Below are positions 8,405 through 17,655 of a stretch of DNA of 64,000 bases, piece by piece. The notes below the pieces were generated by a model, which saw only the letters and a program-made list of their open reading frames with translations, was not told where the DNA came from and made no database searches. This DNA comes from Streptomyces gardneri (lineage in GTDB: Bacteria; Actinomycetota; Actinomycetes; Streptomycetales; Streptomycetaceae): the NCBI RefSeq assembly GCF_006539185.1, contig NZ_BJMN01000005.1:248001-312000 (forward strand), given 5' to 3'. Position 1 is the first letter of the stretch. Each line of letters begins with the position of its first letter. The position numbers and the translations under genes were made by a program.

Positions 8405-8586
8405 CACAACTCCCTTGCTCCCGCGAATGGTTACGGGCGGAGCGTACGACGATCTTCGACCCCCTCAGCGCCCTCCACGGGCGGGAACCACCCGCGCGAG
8501 CGAAGGGCGGACACGGAGCGTGACGGCGCTCCGCCGACGTGCCGTCACCGCCCTTCGCACAAGTGGACGGGGTGTTCGGAATCCCG

Positions 8587-9591
8587 CTACCTGCCTTCGC
8601 GCAGTTCGACGATGTACGCCGCGGTCAGCGCGACGGACCGGTCCTCGTCCCGCGCGAGCTCCGCGAGGGCGCCGGCCGCCGTGACCCCCGGGATCTCCGC
8701 GAGGGCCTGCGCCAGCCGCCGGCGCGCGGGCGCCCCGGCGCCGGCGTGGGCGAGCCGCTCGACGAGCCCGGCGGCGATCCCGTCCGCCGACCCGGGACGG
8801 CTCGCCAGCGCGCTCAACGCGTCGGCCGCGTCGACGTCGTTCGTCTCCGCCACGATCATGTCGATGAGCACCGGGACCGCCTCGGCCACGCCGCGGGCCC
8901 CGAGCGCCAGCGCCGCGTGCCCGCGGACCACCGCGTCGGGGTGCGCGAGCGCCTCCCGCAGCAGGGCGGTCGCCTCCTCGTCCGGGAGCTCGGCGAGGGA
9001 GCGGACGGCACGCTCCCGTACCTCGGCCGCCGGTGAGTCGAGGCCCTTCGCGAGGAGCGCAGGTCCGCCCTCGGCCCCGCGCGCCAGCGCCCAGCGAAGG
9101 GCTCCGGCGACGATCGGGTCGTTCTCGCCCAGCGCCGCCTCGACCAGCGCCTCGACGGGAACCGGTTCGCCCCCGGCCGAGGACAGGGCCGCGCGCTGCC
9201 GGGTGCCGGCGCTCTTCGACCCCAGCGCCTGGAGCAGGGCGACGGTCCGCAGGACGTCCTCCCAGCCGGCGGGTTCGGCGGCCCCGATCCGGTGGAGCCG
9301 GGTGAGCAGTTCGGTCTCGACCGCGACGCGTTCCCGCGTCTGGCGGATGAGGTCGTCGACGAGCTCCGAGGGCGTGAAGCCGGGATCGTCGAGTGCCCGC
9401 CCGACCTCACGCAGCGAAAGTCCCAACGACCGCAGGCTCTCGATGTGGAAGATCCGCCGGATGTCCTCGTCGGTGTACTCGCGATAGCCGCCGTCCGTGC
9501 GCCCGGTCGGCCGCACCAGGCCGAGCGACTCGTAGTGCCGCAGCATGCGGGCGCTGACCCCGGACCGTCGTGCCACCTCACCGATCAACAC
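8587..9591 (-). CDS. MerR-family regulator fused to HEAT-like repeats
   Basis: 334 residues from GTG 9591 (LIGEVARRSGVSARMLRHYESLGL, a textbook MerR helix-turn-helix start); an AGGAG lies 10 bases upstream. MerR domain about residues 1-70 (GLVRPTGRTDGGYREYTDEDIRRI), coiled dimerisation region to about 115, then helical HEAT-like repeats about 130-334 instead of a small effector domain (repeated LA.A...PD..VR..A..AL patterns). The upstream HEAT-protein gene ends 7 bases before this start, so the two are translated together. A MerR-type palindrome precedes that first gene. The effector is unknown. Confidence 0.85.
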   Translation of the reverse strand: MLIGEVARRSGVSARMLRHYESLGLVRPTGRTDGGYREYTDEDIRRIFHIESLRSLGLSLREVGRALDDPGFTPSELVDDLIRQTRERVAVETELLTRLHRIGAAEPAGWEDVLRTVALLQALGSKSAGTRQRAALSSAGGEPVPVEALVEAALGENDPIVAGALRWALARGAEGGPALLAKGLDSPAAEVRERAVRSLAELPDEEATALLREALAHPDAVVRGHAALALGARGVAEAVPVLIDMIVAETNDVDAADALSALASRPGSADGIAAGLVERLAHAGAGAPARRRLAQALAEIPGVTAAGALAELARDEDRSVALTAAYIVELREGR

Positions 9592-9598
9592 TGCCTGT

Positions 9599-10276
9599 TC
9601 ACTCCTCCCGGCCGGTCGTGCCGAGAGCCACGATGCGCTTCGCCTCCTCGATCGCGAAATCGAATCCGGCATCCGGGTCGCGTGCCAGCCGTTCCGTGGC
9701 GATCGCGTGCCGACGCCGCCGAGGGTCCGGATGCTCCGTCGCGGCACGCAGCGTCGGCGCGGCCGCCTCGCCGAGCGCGATCAGCGCCCGGCTGAGGCTC
9801 AACCGCGTCTCGCGTCCGCCGCGCCCGAGCTGTGTGGCCAGCACGCCGGCCAGTTCGGCCTCCCGCTCTTCGGGCACGAGCGCGACCGCCGCCCGCCAGG
9901 CGCTCCGCGCGACCTCGTCGTCGGCGTCGGTCAGCAGCGCCCGGGTGATCGCCGGCCACGCCCGCCGATCGCCGATCTTGGAGAGGGTGTGCAGCGCCTG
10001 GCTCCGTGCCTGACCGTGCTCCGAGCGGAGTTCGCCGACGAGCCCGGGGACCGTCGCCGACGCCGGGTGGCGGGTGAGCGCCCAGGTGAGCATCTCGCGG
10101 ACGGAGAAGTCGGGTTCGACCGCGCTCCGTCCGATGAGCGCGTCGACGCACCACGGGTCCGGGCTCGTCCCCACCGCCAGCGCCGCCCGCAGGCGTACCG
10201 ACGGGCTGTCGTGCTCCAGCCCTTGAAGGGCTCGGGTCGTGTGTGCGGCGTCTTTCCGCTCGGTCATCGTGACCAC
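9599..10276 (-). CDS. HEAT-repeat protein, partner of the MerR-HEAT regulator
   Basis: 225 residues, ATG start. Nearly the whole protein is helical HEAT-like repeats (TRALQGLEHDSPSVRLRAALAVG, then ALTRHPASATVPGLVGELRSEHGQARSQALHTLSKIGDRRAWPAI and so on). No enzymatic motif. It is the first gene behind the MerR-type operator and ends 7 bases before the MerR-HEAT start, which suggests that the two HEAT proteins interact or sense together. Related gene pairs occur in other Streptomyces, to my knowledge without an assigned function. Confidence 0.8.
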   Translation of the reverse strand: MVTMTERKDAAHTTRALQGLEHDSPSVRLRAALAVGTSPDPWCVDALIGRSAVEPDFSVREMLTWALTRHPASATVPGLVGELRSEHGQARSQALHTLSKIGDRRAWPAITRALLTDADDEVARSAWRAAVALVPEEREAELAGVLATQLGRGGRETRLSLSRALIALGEAAAPTLRAATEHPDPRRRRHAIATERLARDPDAGFDFAIEEAKRIVALGTTGREE

Positions 10277-10296
10277 CTCCTCCGCCCCAGTGAAGG

Positions 10297-10315
10297 CCTT
10301 GTCACGGTGTCAAGG
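10297..10315 (-). promoter_or_regulatory. MerR-type operator upstream of the HEAT/MerR genes
   Basis: Read on the - strand, CCTTGACACCGTGACAAGG is a near-perfect palindrome (all but three central/symmetric positions match), the form typical of MerR/TipA-type operators, with TTGACC/TTGACA elements that can act as the -35. It ends 21 bases before the HEAT-protein ATG, so autoregulation by the MerR-HEAT protein is likely. Confidence 0.65.
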
Positions 10316-10350
10316 TCAAGCGGCGCCACGCGGTGGGCCCGATCCGCGCG

Positions 10351-11685
10351 TCACACGCGGTCCTGGAGGGCGGCCCGCCAGGCGGGCGCGGGTGCGGAGG
10401 GCCGGGGCTCGGGGCGGCGGCCGCCCCGGGCGAAGAAGTCGGCCAGCGGCAGGAGGGCCGCGCCGACGGTGACCGCCTCGGGGCCGAGGGTGCCCAGGCC
10501 GATGCCGGTGCGGCTGGCCGGGTAGCGGAGCGCGTACTCGCGGGCGTAGCGGGTGACGGTGCGGAGGAAGCGCTCGCCGAGCTGGAGGCCTGCCCAGCCG
10601 CCGACGAGGATGCGCTCGGGCTGGAAGAGGTTGATGAGGTCGGCGAAGCCCGCGCCGAGGTATTCGGCGGTCTCCTCCAGGACGGCGAGGGCCGTGATGT
10701 CGGGTGCGGTTGCCGGGTCGGCGGGGTGGGCGGCGGCGAGCATCGCGGTGAGGGCGGTCTCCTCGTCCGCGCCGGCCGGCGGCCGCCCACCGGCTTCGCG
10801 CCATCGCTCCAGGAGGGCCTCGGCGCCGGCGTACGCCTCCAGGCAGCCGTGGGAACCGCAGCGGCAGCGCCGTCCCCGGACCCGTACCGTCAGGTGTCCC
10901 CATTCGAGGGCGCGGCCGGGTTCCATGGGGTCGGTGACGGAGCAGGCGCCTACGCCGGAGCCGAAGAGGACGACGACGGCGCTCCGGGCGCCGCGTCCCG
11001 CGCCGAACCACATCTCCGCCTGGCCGAGGGTCTTGGCGCCGTTGTCGATCCGGTACGGCACGGTGTCGGGGAGGTCGACGGCCTCGCGCAGCAGCCGTTC
11101 GAGGGGGACGGAGTCCCAGCCGATGGTCTGGCCGTGGACGACGGCGCCGTCCTCACCATGGTCGACGATGCCGGGTACGCCGACGCCGACGCCGAGGAGG
11201 CGGTCGGCGGGGACGTCCGCGGCCCGCAGCACCTCGGCGATGCCGTCGCGCAGGTGGGCGACGACGAGGTCCACGTCGTAACGCCCGGTGCGGGGCCCGG
11301 TGCTGGCCAGCGCCCGCTCCGTGCGGGCGAGTTCGGTGAGGGTGAGGTCGAAGAGCTCGATCCTGATCCGGGTCTCGCCGATGTCGACACCGATCATGAA
11401 CCCGCTGTCCGGGGTGACGCGCACGAGGGTACGGGGACGCCCGCCGGCGGAGTCGACGCTGCCGGCCTCCTCGACCAGACCCTCCGCGATGAGCTCGGCG
11501 ACGACGTTGCTGACCGAGCCCGAGCTCAGGCCGGTCGCGGGGCCGAGCGTGAGGCGGCTCGCCGGCCCGTCGAAGTACAGCCTGCGCAGAACGGCGGTGC
11601 GGTTCTCACGCCGCAGGTCACGCACCGTGCGGCCACTTCTTGCGTGCACTTGGGTCCCCGTCTCTGAAGTCGTTCGTTGCAACAT
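10351..11685 (-). CDS. ROK-family transcriptional regulator
   Basis: 444 residues from ATG 11685; GTG 11649 with a GGGGA six bases upstream is a credible shorter start. An N-terminal winged helix-turn-helix (RRENRTAVLRRLYFDGPASRLTLGPATGLSSGSVSNVVAELIAEGL, about residues 25-70) precedes a ROK sugar-kinase fold: ATP-binding-like IGVDIGETRIRIELFD, GVGVPGIVD, EWGHLTV, and the zinc signature CRCGSHGCLE. ROK repressors usually sense a sugar or sugar phosphate. The gene is divergent from the sugar ABC importer/beta-glucosidase operon, which is its probable target. Confidence 0.88.
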   Translation of the reverse strand: MLQRTTSETGTQVHARSGRTVRDLRRENRTAVLRRLYFDGPASRLTLGPATGLSSGSVSNVVAELIAEGLVEEAGSVDSAGGRPRTLVRVTPDSGFMIGVDIGETRIRIELFDLTLTELARTERALASTGPRTGRYDVDLVVAHLRDGIAEVLRAADVPADRLLGVGVGVPGIVDHGEDGAVVHGQTIGWDSVPLERLLREAVDLPDTVPYRIDNGAKTLGQAEMWFGAGRGARSAVVVLFGSGVGACSVTDPMEPGRALEWGHLTVRVRGRRCRCGSHGCLEAYAGAEALLERWREAGGRPPAGADEETALTAMLAAAHPADPATAPDITALAVLEETAEYLGAGFADLINLFQPERILVGGWAGLQLGERFLRTVTRYAREYALRYPASRTGIGLGTLGPEAVTVGAALLPLADFFARGGRRPEPRPSAPAPAWRAALQDRV

Positions 11686-11701
11686 ACCCGCAGTACAGGC
11701 C

Positions 11702-11730
11702 TTGACGCGACCTTCCCGTGGGGTTTAACT
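11702..11730 (+). promoter_or_regulatory. Candidate promoter of the sugar-import operon
   Basis: TTGACG (11702-11707) and TTAACT (11725-11730) are separated by 17 bases, followed by a short AT-rich stretch. It is the only good promoter match between the divergent ROK and binding-protein genes. An 8-base palindrome GTTGCAAC at 11676-11683 is a possible but weak operator. Confidence 0.5.
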
Positions 11731-11822
11731 CACATCCTAAATTAAGCCGATGCCACGGAGGGCGGTCCAGGCGCTCTCCTCGTTCGGCATCCTCGTCATC
11801 CCCCCGAAAGGGCCCAGGAGCC

Positions 11823-13127
11823 ATGCGCAGAATCAGAGCCGCAGTCACCGGTGCCGTCACCCTCTCCCTCGCCTTCACCGCCACCGCATGCGGCGGCGGG
11901 GAGAGCGGCCAGGCGACGCCGAAGACCCTCACCTACTGGGCCACCAACCAGGGCTCCAGCCTGGAGGTCGACAAGAAGGTCCTCCAGCCCGAGCTCGACC
12001 AGTTCGAGGAGGAGACCGGGATCAAGGTCAAGCTGGAGGTGATCCCGTGGTCCGACCTGCTCAACCGGATCCTCACCGCGACCACCTCCGGCCAGGGCCC
12101 CGACGTCCTCAACATCGGCAACACCTGGAGCGCCTCGCTCCAGTCCACCGGCGCGCTGCTGCCCTTCGACGCGAAGAACTTCGAGGCCATCGGCGGCAAG
12201 GACCGGTTCGTCGACTCCGCGCTCGGCTCCACGGGCACCCCCGGCCAGGACCCGGCCGCCGTCCCGCTCTACTCGATGGCGTACGCGCTCTACTACAACA
12301 AGCACATGTTCAAGGCCGCCGGCATCACCGAGCCCCCGACCACCTGGGACGAGGTGATCGCCACCGGCAAGAAGCTGAGCAAGGACGGGAAGTGGGGCCT
12401 CGGGGTCGAGGGCTCCAACCTGTCCAACAACATCCACCAGGTCTTCGTCCTCGCCAAGCAGCACGGAGCCGACTTCTTCACCGCCGACGGCAAGGCCGAC
12501 TTCACTTCCGACGGAGCCGTCGCCGCCGTCAAGCAGTACGTCGAGCTGATGGCCACGCAGAAGATCGTCGCCCCCGGCAACGCCGAGTACGCGCAGAACC
12601 AGTCCCTGAGCGACTTCGCCAAGGACCGGACGGCCATGGTCCTGTGGCAGACCCCGCAGCAGACCTTCGCCTCCCAGGGCATGGCCCCGGAGGACTGGGG
12701 CGTCGTCCCCGCCCCGGTCCCGGCGGGCAAGCCCGGCGCCGGCAAGCAGACCAACTCGATGGTCGCCGGCATCAACATGGCCGTCTTCAAGAACACCAAG
12801 AACCTCGACGGCGCCCTCAAGTTCGTGAAGTTCATGACGAGCGACGAGGAGCAGATCATGCTCAACAAGGCCTACGGCTCGGTGCCGCCGGTCAAGAGCG
12901 CCCAGCAGGACCCCGGGTTCTCCGACCCCTCGCTCACCGTCATCCGCGACACCCTCGCCACCAGCGCCGCCGCCCTGCCGCAGGTCCCCGAGGAGTCCCA
13001 GTTCGAGACCGTGGTCGGCACGGCCGTCAAGGAGCTGTTCGCCGACGCTGCCGCCGGCCGGCCCGTCACCACCGAGTCCGTGCGGGCCAAGCTCGAAAAG
13101 GCCCAGCAGCAGATGCCCAAGAAGTAG
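11823..13127 (+). CDS. ABC sugar-binding lipoprotein
   Basis: 434 residues from ATG 11823 (CAGGAG just upstream; the frame is open earlier but without a signal). Lipoprotein signal peptide with lipobox TATAC, modified Cys at residue 23, then GGGE. The mature part is a family 1 solute-binding protein: LTYWATNQGSS, GQGPDVLNIGNTWSASL, and LYSMAYALYYNKHMFKAAGITEPPTTWDEV, which is the typical hinge/ligand motif of oligosaccharide binders. First gene of an importer operon with two permeases and a beta-glucosidase, so the ligand is probably a gluco-oligosaccharide. No ATPase is encoded here; a shared MsiK-type ATPase elsewhere is usual in Streptomyces. Confidence 0.9.
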   Translation: MRRIRAAVTGAVTLSLAFTATACGGGESGQATPKTLTYWATNQGSSLEVDKKVLQPELDQFEEETGIKVKLEVIPWSDLLNRILTATTSGQGPDVLNIGNTWSASLQSTGALLPFDAKNFEAIGGKDRFVDSALGSTGTPGQDPAAVPLYSMAYALYYNKHMFKAAGITEPPTTWDEVIATGKKLSKDGKWGLGVEGSNLSNNIHQVFVLAKQHGADFFTADGKADFTSDGAVAAVKQYVELMATQKIVAPGNAEYAQNQSLSDFAKDRTAMVLWQTPQQTFASQGMAPEDWGVVPAPVPAGKPGAGKQTNSMVAGINMAVFKNTKNLDGALKFVKFMTSDEEQIMLNKAYGSVPPVKSAQQDPGFSDPSLTVIRDTLATSAAALPQVPEESQFETVVGTAVKELFADAAAGRPVTTESVRAKLEKAQQQMPKK

Positions 13128-13138
13128 GCAGCCCCTCC

Positions 13139-14131
13139 ATGACCAGAACCGCCGTCGCTCCCCAGCGGGAGCCGGCGGTGCGCAAGGCCGCACCCGGAGG
13201 GGCACCCGCACCACGCCGCTCCGGGCGCCGCCGCATCGCACTGCCGTACCTGCTGCTCCTGCCCGCCCTGCTCCTCGAACTCCTCGTCCACCTCATCCCG
13301 ATGCTCATGGGCATCGGCATGAGCTTCAAGGAGCTCACCCAGTTCTACATCCGCGACTGGTCCGCAGCCCCGTGGGCCGGCCTCGACAACTTCGCCGTCT
13401 CGATCGACTTCGACGCCCCGGTCGGCCAGGCGCTCCTCAGGTCCTTCCTGACGACCTGTCTGTTCACCGTCCTGTCCGTCGCCCTGTGCTGGTTCCTCGG
13501 GACGGCCGCCGCGATCTTCCTCCAGGAGGAGTTCCGGGGCCGCGGCATCCTCCGGACCCTCTTCCTCGTCCCGTACGCCCTGCCGGTCTACACCGCCGTC
13601 ATCACGTGGGCGTTCATGTTCCAGCGGGACAACGGCCTGATCAACCACGTCCTTCACGACCAGCTGGGCATCGGCGACAGCCCCGCCTTCTGGCTCATCG
13701 GCGACAACAGCTTCTGGTCCCTGCTCGTCGTCTCCGTGTGGAAGGGCTGGCCGTTCGCCTTCCTCACCGTCATGGCGGGTCTGCAGAACATCCCCCGGGA
13801 CATGTACGAGGCGGCCTCCCTCGACGGCGCGGGCGTCCTCAAGCAGATCCGGCACATCACCCTGCCGTCGCTGCGGCCCGTCAACCAGATCCTGGTCCTG
13901 GTCCTGTTCCTCTGGACGTTCAACGACTTCAACACGCCGTTCGTCCTGTTCGGCGAGGCGGCACCCGAAGCGGCGGACCTGATCTCGCTGCACATCTACC
14001 AGTCGTCCTTCCAGACGTGGAACTTCGGCACCGGCTCGGCCATGTCCGTCCTGCTGCTGCTCTTCCTCCTCGTCGTCACGGGTGTCTACCTCCTGCTCAC
14101 CACCCGCGGAAGGAAGACCTCCGATGTCTGA
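13139..14131 (+). CDS. ABC sugar-importer permease (MalF-like)
   Basis: 330 residues. Proline/Arg-rich cytoplasmic N-terminus, six hydrophobic segments (first LPYLLLLPALLLELLVHLIPMLMGIGMSF) and the EAA loop MYEAASLDGAGVLKQIRHITLPSLRP that contacts the ATPase. ATG lies 11 bases after the binding-protein stop. The gene overlaps the next permease by 8 bases, so the two are co-translated. Confidence 0.9.
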   Translation: MTRTAVAPQREPAVRKAAPGGAPAPRRSGRRRIALPYLLLLPALLLELLVHLIPMLMGIGMSFKELTQFYIRDWSAAPWAGLDNFAVSIDFDAPVGQALLRSFLTTCLFTVLSVALCWFLGTAAAIFLQEEFRGRGILRTLFLVPYALPVYTAVITWAFMFQRDNGLINHVLHDQLGIGDSPAFWLIGDNSFWSLLVVSVWKGWPFAFLTVMAGLQNIPRDMYEAASLDGAGVLKQIRHITLPSLRPVNQILVLVLFLWTFNDFNTPFVLFGEAAPEAADLISLHIYQSSFQTWNFGTGSAMSVLLLLFLLVVTGVYLLLTTRGRKTSDV

Positions 14132-15002
14132 GAACGCACTCCGGCGCACGGGGCGCTCCCCGATGGCCGCGCCCCGCTCGTTCCTGTGGACCCGGCGGAT
14201 CTTCCTCACTCTGCTCACCGCCTTCGTGGTGCTGCCGGTGTTCGTGATGGTCTCCAGCTCGCTGAAGCCGCTGGAGGACGTCTCGGGGAAGTTCCAGTGG
14301 ATCCCGTCGGGGATCACGTTCCGCCCGTACGTCGACATCTGGGAGACCGTCCCGCTCGCCGACTACTTCGTGAACTCGATCGTCGTGGCGGGCGCGGCCA
14401 CCGTCTTCTCGGTGGTCGTCGCGATCTTCGCCGCCTACGGGGTGAGCCGCTACGACTTCAGCGGCAAACGGGTCTTCACCGTGACGGTGCTGTCGACGCA
14501 GATGTTCCCCGGCATCCTCTTCCTGCTGCCGCTCTTCCTCATCTACGTCAACATCGGCAACGCCACCGGCATCGCGCTCTTCGGCTCGCGCGAAGGCCTG
14601 GTCCTCACCTATCTGACGTTCTCGCTGCCGTTCTCGATCTGGATGCTGACCGGCTACTTCGACTCGATCCCGCGCGAACTCGACGAAGCCGCCAAGGTCG
14701 ACGGCTGCGGGCCGATCAAGGCCCTGTTCCGGGTGATCGTCCCGGCCGCGTCCCCCGGCATCATCGCCGTCGCCGTCTACGCCTTCATGACCGCCTGGGG
14801 CGAGGTCCTCTTCGCCTCCGTCATGACCAACGACACCACCCGCACCCTCGCCGTCGGACTCCAGGGCTACGCCACCCAGAACGACGTGTACTGGAACCAG
14901 GTGATGGCGGCCTCCCTCGTCGTGAGCCTGCCCGTCGTCGTCGGCTTCCTCCTCCTCCAGCGCTACCTGGTCGCCGGCCTCACCGCGGGTGCGGTCAAGT
15001 GA
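14124..15002 (+). CDS. ABC sugar-importer permease (MalG-like)
   Basis: 292 residues from ATG 14124, overlapping the previous permease. Six membrane segments and the EAA motif [28 protein letters not shown]. Ribosome binding sequence GGAAGG is inside the preceding gene. Together with the preceding permease it forms the membrane channel for the sugar delivered by the lipoprotein. Confidence 0.9.
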   Translation: MSENALRRTGRSPMAAPRSFLWTRRIFLTLLTAFVVLPVFVMVSSSLKPLEDVSGKFQWIPSGITFRPYVDIWETVPLADYFVNSIVVAGAATVFSVVVAIFAAYGVSRYDFSGKRVFTVTVLSTQMFPGILFLLPLFLIYVNIGNATGIALFGSREGLVLTYLTFSLPFSIWMLTGYFDSIPRELDEAAKVDGCGPIKALFRVIVPAASPGIIAVAVYAFMTAWGEVLFASVMTNDTTRTLAVGLQGYATQNDVYWNQVMAASLVVSLPVVVGFLLLQRYLVAGLTAGAVK

Positions 15003-15091
15003 CGTCGCTCCCCGCCCTCTCGGCGCTCTCCGGCTCCTCCGCCGTCTCCGCCCCCTCGGCCTTCTCTCCTCCCATCACGAAGAGGTTCTCC

Positions 15092-16483
15092 GTGTCCGCA
15101 TCCCCCGACTCCCGCCCCGCGCTCGACCTGGAGGCCTTCCCTCCGTCCTTCGCCTGGGGAACGGCGACATCCGCCTACCAGATCGAGGGCGCCGTCGCCG
15201 AGGACGGCCGCGCCCCCTCCATCTGGGACACCTTCACCCGTACCCCCGGCGCGATCGACAACGGCGACAACGGCGACACCGCCTGCGACCACTACCACCG
15301 CTGGCCCGAGGACCTCGCCCTGATGAAGGGCCTCGGCACCGACGCGTACCGCCTCTCCATCGCCTGGCCGCGCGTCGTCCCCGGCGGCGACGGACCGGTC
15401 AACGCCGCCGGACTCGACTTCTATGACCGGCTCGTCGACGCCCTCCTCGACGCGGACATCGCCCCGTCCGTCACCCTCTACCACTGGGACCTGCCGCAGG
15501 CCCTTCAGGACCGGGTCCGGGACAGCCGCGGCGGCTGGACCGAGCGGGCCACCGCGGAGCACCTCGCCGCGTACGCCTCCGTCGTCGCCGAGCGCCTCGG
15601 CGACCGCGTCACCCAGTGGGCCACCCTGAACGAACCCCTCTGCTCGGGCTGGATCGGCCACCTGGAAGGGCGTATGGCCCCCGGATACACCGACCTGACA
15701 GCTGCGGTCCGCGCCTCGTACCACCTGCTCCTCGGCCACGGACTCGTCACCCAGGCCATCCGCGCCGCCGCTCCCGGCGCGCGCGTCGGCCTCGTCACCA
15801 ACCACTCCACCGTCGCCCCCGCCTCCACCCGGCCCGAGGACATCGCGGCCGCCGCCCGCATGGACGGCCACACCAACCGCTGGTGGCTCGACCCGGTGTA
15901 CGGCCGCGGCTTCCCCGCCGACATGCGCGAGCTGTACGGCGTCGAACTGCCCGAACAGGCCGGTGACATGGAGACCATCGCGGCCCCGCTCGACTGGCAC
16001 GGACTCAACTACTACTTCCCGGTGACCGTCGCCGACGACCCGGCAGGACCCGTCCCGCACGCCCGCGAGGTCCGCCTCCCCGACGTCCCCCGCACGGGCA
16101 TGGACTGGCAGATCGACGCCGGCGGCCTGGAGGCCTTCCTGCTGCGCCTCACCGACGACTACGGCGTTCGCGAGCTGTACGTCACCGAGAACGGCTCGGC
16201 CTTCCCCGACACCGTCGCCCCCGACGGCGCGGTCCACGACCCCGAGCGCACCCGCTACCTGGAACAGCACCTGGCCGCCTGCGCCCGCGCCCTGCGCAAG
16301 GGCGCGCCGCTCGCCGGGTACTACGCCTGGTCCCTGCTCGACAACTTCGAATGGGCCTACGGCTTCGACAAGCGCTTCGGCCTCGTCCACGTCGACTACG
16401 CGACGCAGAAGCGGACCGTGAAGACGAGCGGCCGGCGGTACGCGGACATCATCCGTGCCCACCGGCAGGCGACCGCCGGCTGA
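15092..16483 (+). CDS. GH1 beta-glucosidase (cytoplasmic)
   Basis: 463 residues from GTG 15092 (GAGG six bases upstream). An earlier in-frame GTG at 14999 overlaps the permease stop but adds a Ser/Ala/Pro-rich tail unlike GH1 starts. The GH1 barrel is complete: [15 protein letters not shown] near the N-terminus, acid/base Glu181 in TLNEP, nucleophile Glu366 in TENGS, and the C-terminal [24 protein letters not shown]. No signal peptide, so it hydrolyses imported beta-glucosides such as cellobiose or laminaribiose inside the cell. Last gene of the importer operon, followed by a long hairpin. Confidence 0.92.
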   Translation: MSASPDSRPALDLEAFPPSFAWGTATSAYQIEGAVAEDGRAPSIWDTFTRTPGAIDNGDNGDTACDHYHRWPEDLALMKGLGTDAYRLSIAWPRVVPGGDGPVNAAGLDFYDRLVDALLDADIAPSVTLYHWDLPQALQDRVRDSRGGWTERATAEHLAAYASVVAERLGDRVTQWATLNEPLCSGWIGHLEGRMAPGYTDLTAAVRASYHLLLGHGLVTQAIRAAAPGARVGLVTNHSTVAPASTRPEDIAAAARMDGHTNRWWLDPVYGRGFPADMRELYGVELPEQAGDMETIAAPLDWHGLNYYFPVTVADDPAGPVPHAREVRLPDVPRTGMDWQIDAGGLEAFLLRLTDDYGVRELYVTENGSAFPDTVAPDGAVHDPERTRYLEQHLAACARALRKGAPLAGYYAWSLLDNFEWAYGFDKRFGLVHVDYATQKRTVKTSGRRYADIIRAHRQATAG

Positions 16484-16502
16484 CCGGGCACCTCGCGCCC
16501 TC

Positions 16503-16555
16503 GTGCACTCCGGAAGGCCGCCCCGGCACCGGCGGGGCGGCCTTCCGGAGTGCAC
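16503..16555. terminator. Very stable terminator hairpin after the GH1 gene
   Basis: Perfect 23-bp stem (16503-16525 with 16533-16555) and 7-base loop. It separates the importer/beta-glucosidase operon from the kinase-like gene. Confidence 0.8.
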
Positions 16556-16605
16556 CGCCGTCGCCCCACCGTCCCCGTCCGAGGCTTCCCGTACAGGAGC
16601 GTCCC

Positions 16606-17637
16606 ATGGCCGACGCCGCCGTTCCGTCCCTTCCGCCGGGGCCCGACGACGCCGACGAGCTCGCCGCCGAGCGGCTGCGCCGCGTGCTCGGCCCCGTGAC
16701 GGTCGTCCGGGACACCGTCCTCAGCGGGGGCTTCTACAACTCCGCCCGCCTGCTCGAACTCGCCGACGGGCGGCGGCTGGTGCTCAAGACGGCCCCGCAG
16801 GCGAGCGCCCTCGCCCTCACCCACGAGCAGGACCTCCTCCGCACCGAGGCACTCTTCCACCGCCTCGCCGCCCGGGCGGGCGCCCAGGTACCCACCGTCC
16901 TCCACCACGAGCCCGCCGGCCCCGGCACCCCTGCCGAATGGCTGCTCCTCACTTACCTCGACGGCGCCACTTGGGACGCCGCCCGCGACCGGCTCACCCC
17001 GGCCGATCGTGCCGCTCTGCGTCACCGGCTGGGGGAGTCCGTGGCCCGGATCGCCACCGTCACCGGACCGGTCTACGGTTACCCGCGATCGGCCGCAGGC
17101 CTCTTCGGCCCCGACTGGCCCTCCGCGTTCACCGCCATGCTGCACGCCGTCCTCGCCGACGCGATCCGGTTCGAGGTCGCCCTGCCCGCCCCGCCCGAAC
17201 TCCTCGCCGCCCTGCCCGTACGCTTCGGCCACCGGCTCACAGAGGTCCGCCGCCCCGCGCTCGTCCACTTCGACGCCTGGGAGGGCAACATCGTCCTCGC
17301 CCGAGCCGGGAACGGCCCGTGGCACCTGAGCGGCCTCATCGACGGCGAACGCGCCTTCTTCGGCGACCCCCTGGCCGAGCTCGTCGGACTCGACCCGCTC
17401 GGCTCGGCCGAGGACGATCCCGACCTCATGGCCGGCTACCGCTCCCTCGTACCCGACCTGACCATCGACACCGGCGCCCGCGTACGACTGGCCCTCTACC
17501 GGGTCTACCTCACCCTCATCATGCGTGTGGAAGTCGTCCCCCGGGCCTACGACGGGGAGCTCGCGGCCTGGCGCGACGCCTGGTCCGCCGAGCGCCTCAC
17601 ACGACAGCTCGCCGCGCTGGACGCCCTGGAGGCGTGA
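16606..17637 (+). CDS. Aminoglycoside phosphotransferase (APH)-fold kinase
   Basis: 343 residues from ATG 16606 (CAGGAG upstream). Kinase-like features: LVLKTAP (ATP-contact Lys), catalytic loop LVHFDAWEGNIVL (H-x-D-x4-N, about residues 221-233), and metal-binding LIDGERAFFGDPLAEL in place of DxD. This is the APH / fructosamine-kinase / choline-kinase fold. Its position after a sugar importer and a beta-glucosidase makes a sugar or small-molecule kinase more likely than an antibiotic resistance enzyme. It is convergent with LacI. Confidence 0.8.
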   Translation: MADAAVPSLPPGPDDADELAAERLRRVLGPVTVVRDTVLSGGFYNSARLLELADGRRLVLKTAPQASALALTHEQDLLRTEALFHRLAARAGAQVPTVLHHEPAGPGTPAEWLLLTYLDGATWDAARDRLTPADRAALRHRLGESVARIATVTGPVYGYPRSAAGLFGPDWPSAFTAMLHAVLADAIRFEVALPAPPELLAALPVRFGHRLTEVRRPALVHFDAWEGNIVLARAGNGPWHLSGLIDGERAFFGDPLAELVGLDPLGSAEDDPDLMAGYRSLVPDLTIDTGARVRLALYRVYLTLIMRVEVVPRAYDGELAAWRDAWSAERLTRQLAALDALEA

Positions 17638-17655
17638 CGGGCCGGTGCGGGGCGG

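Noticed and set aside
7427..9487. + strand open frame of 686 codons across the SDR and MerR genes
   Set aside because: Antisense to two well-supported genes; composition typical of a shadow frame.
11676..11683. GTTGCAAC palindrome near the ROK start as a ROK operator
   Set aside because: Only 8 bases, single copy, and located within or next to the ROK start; too short to call.
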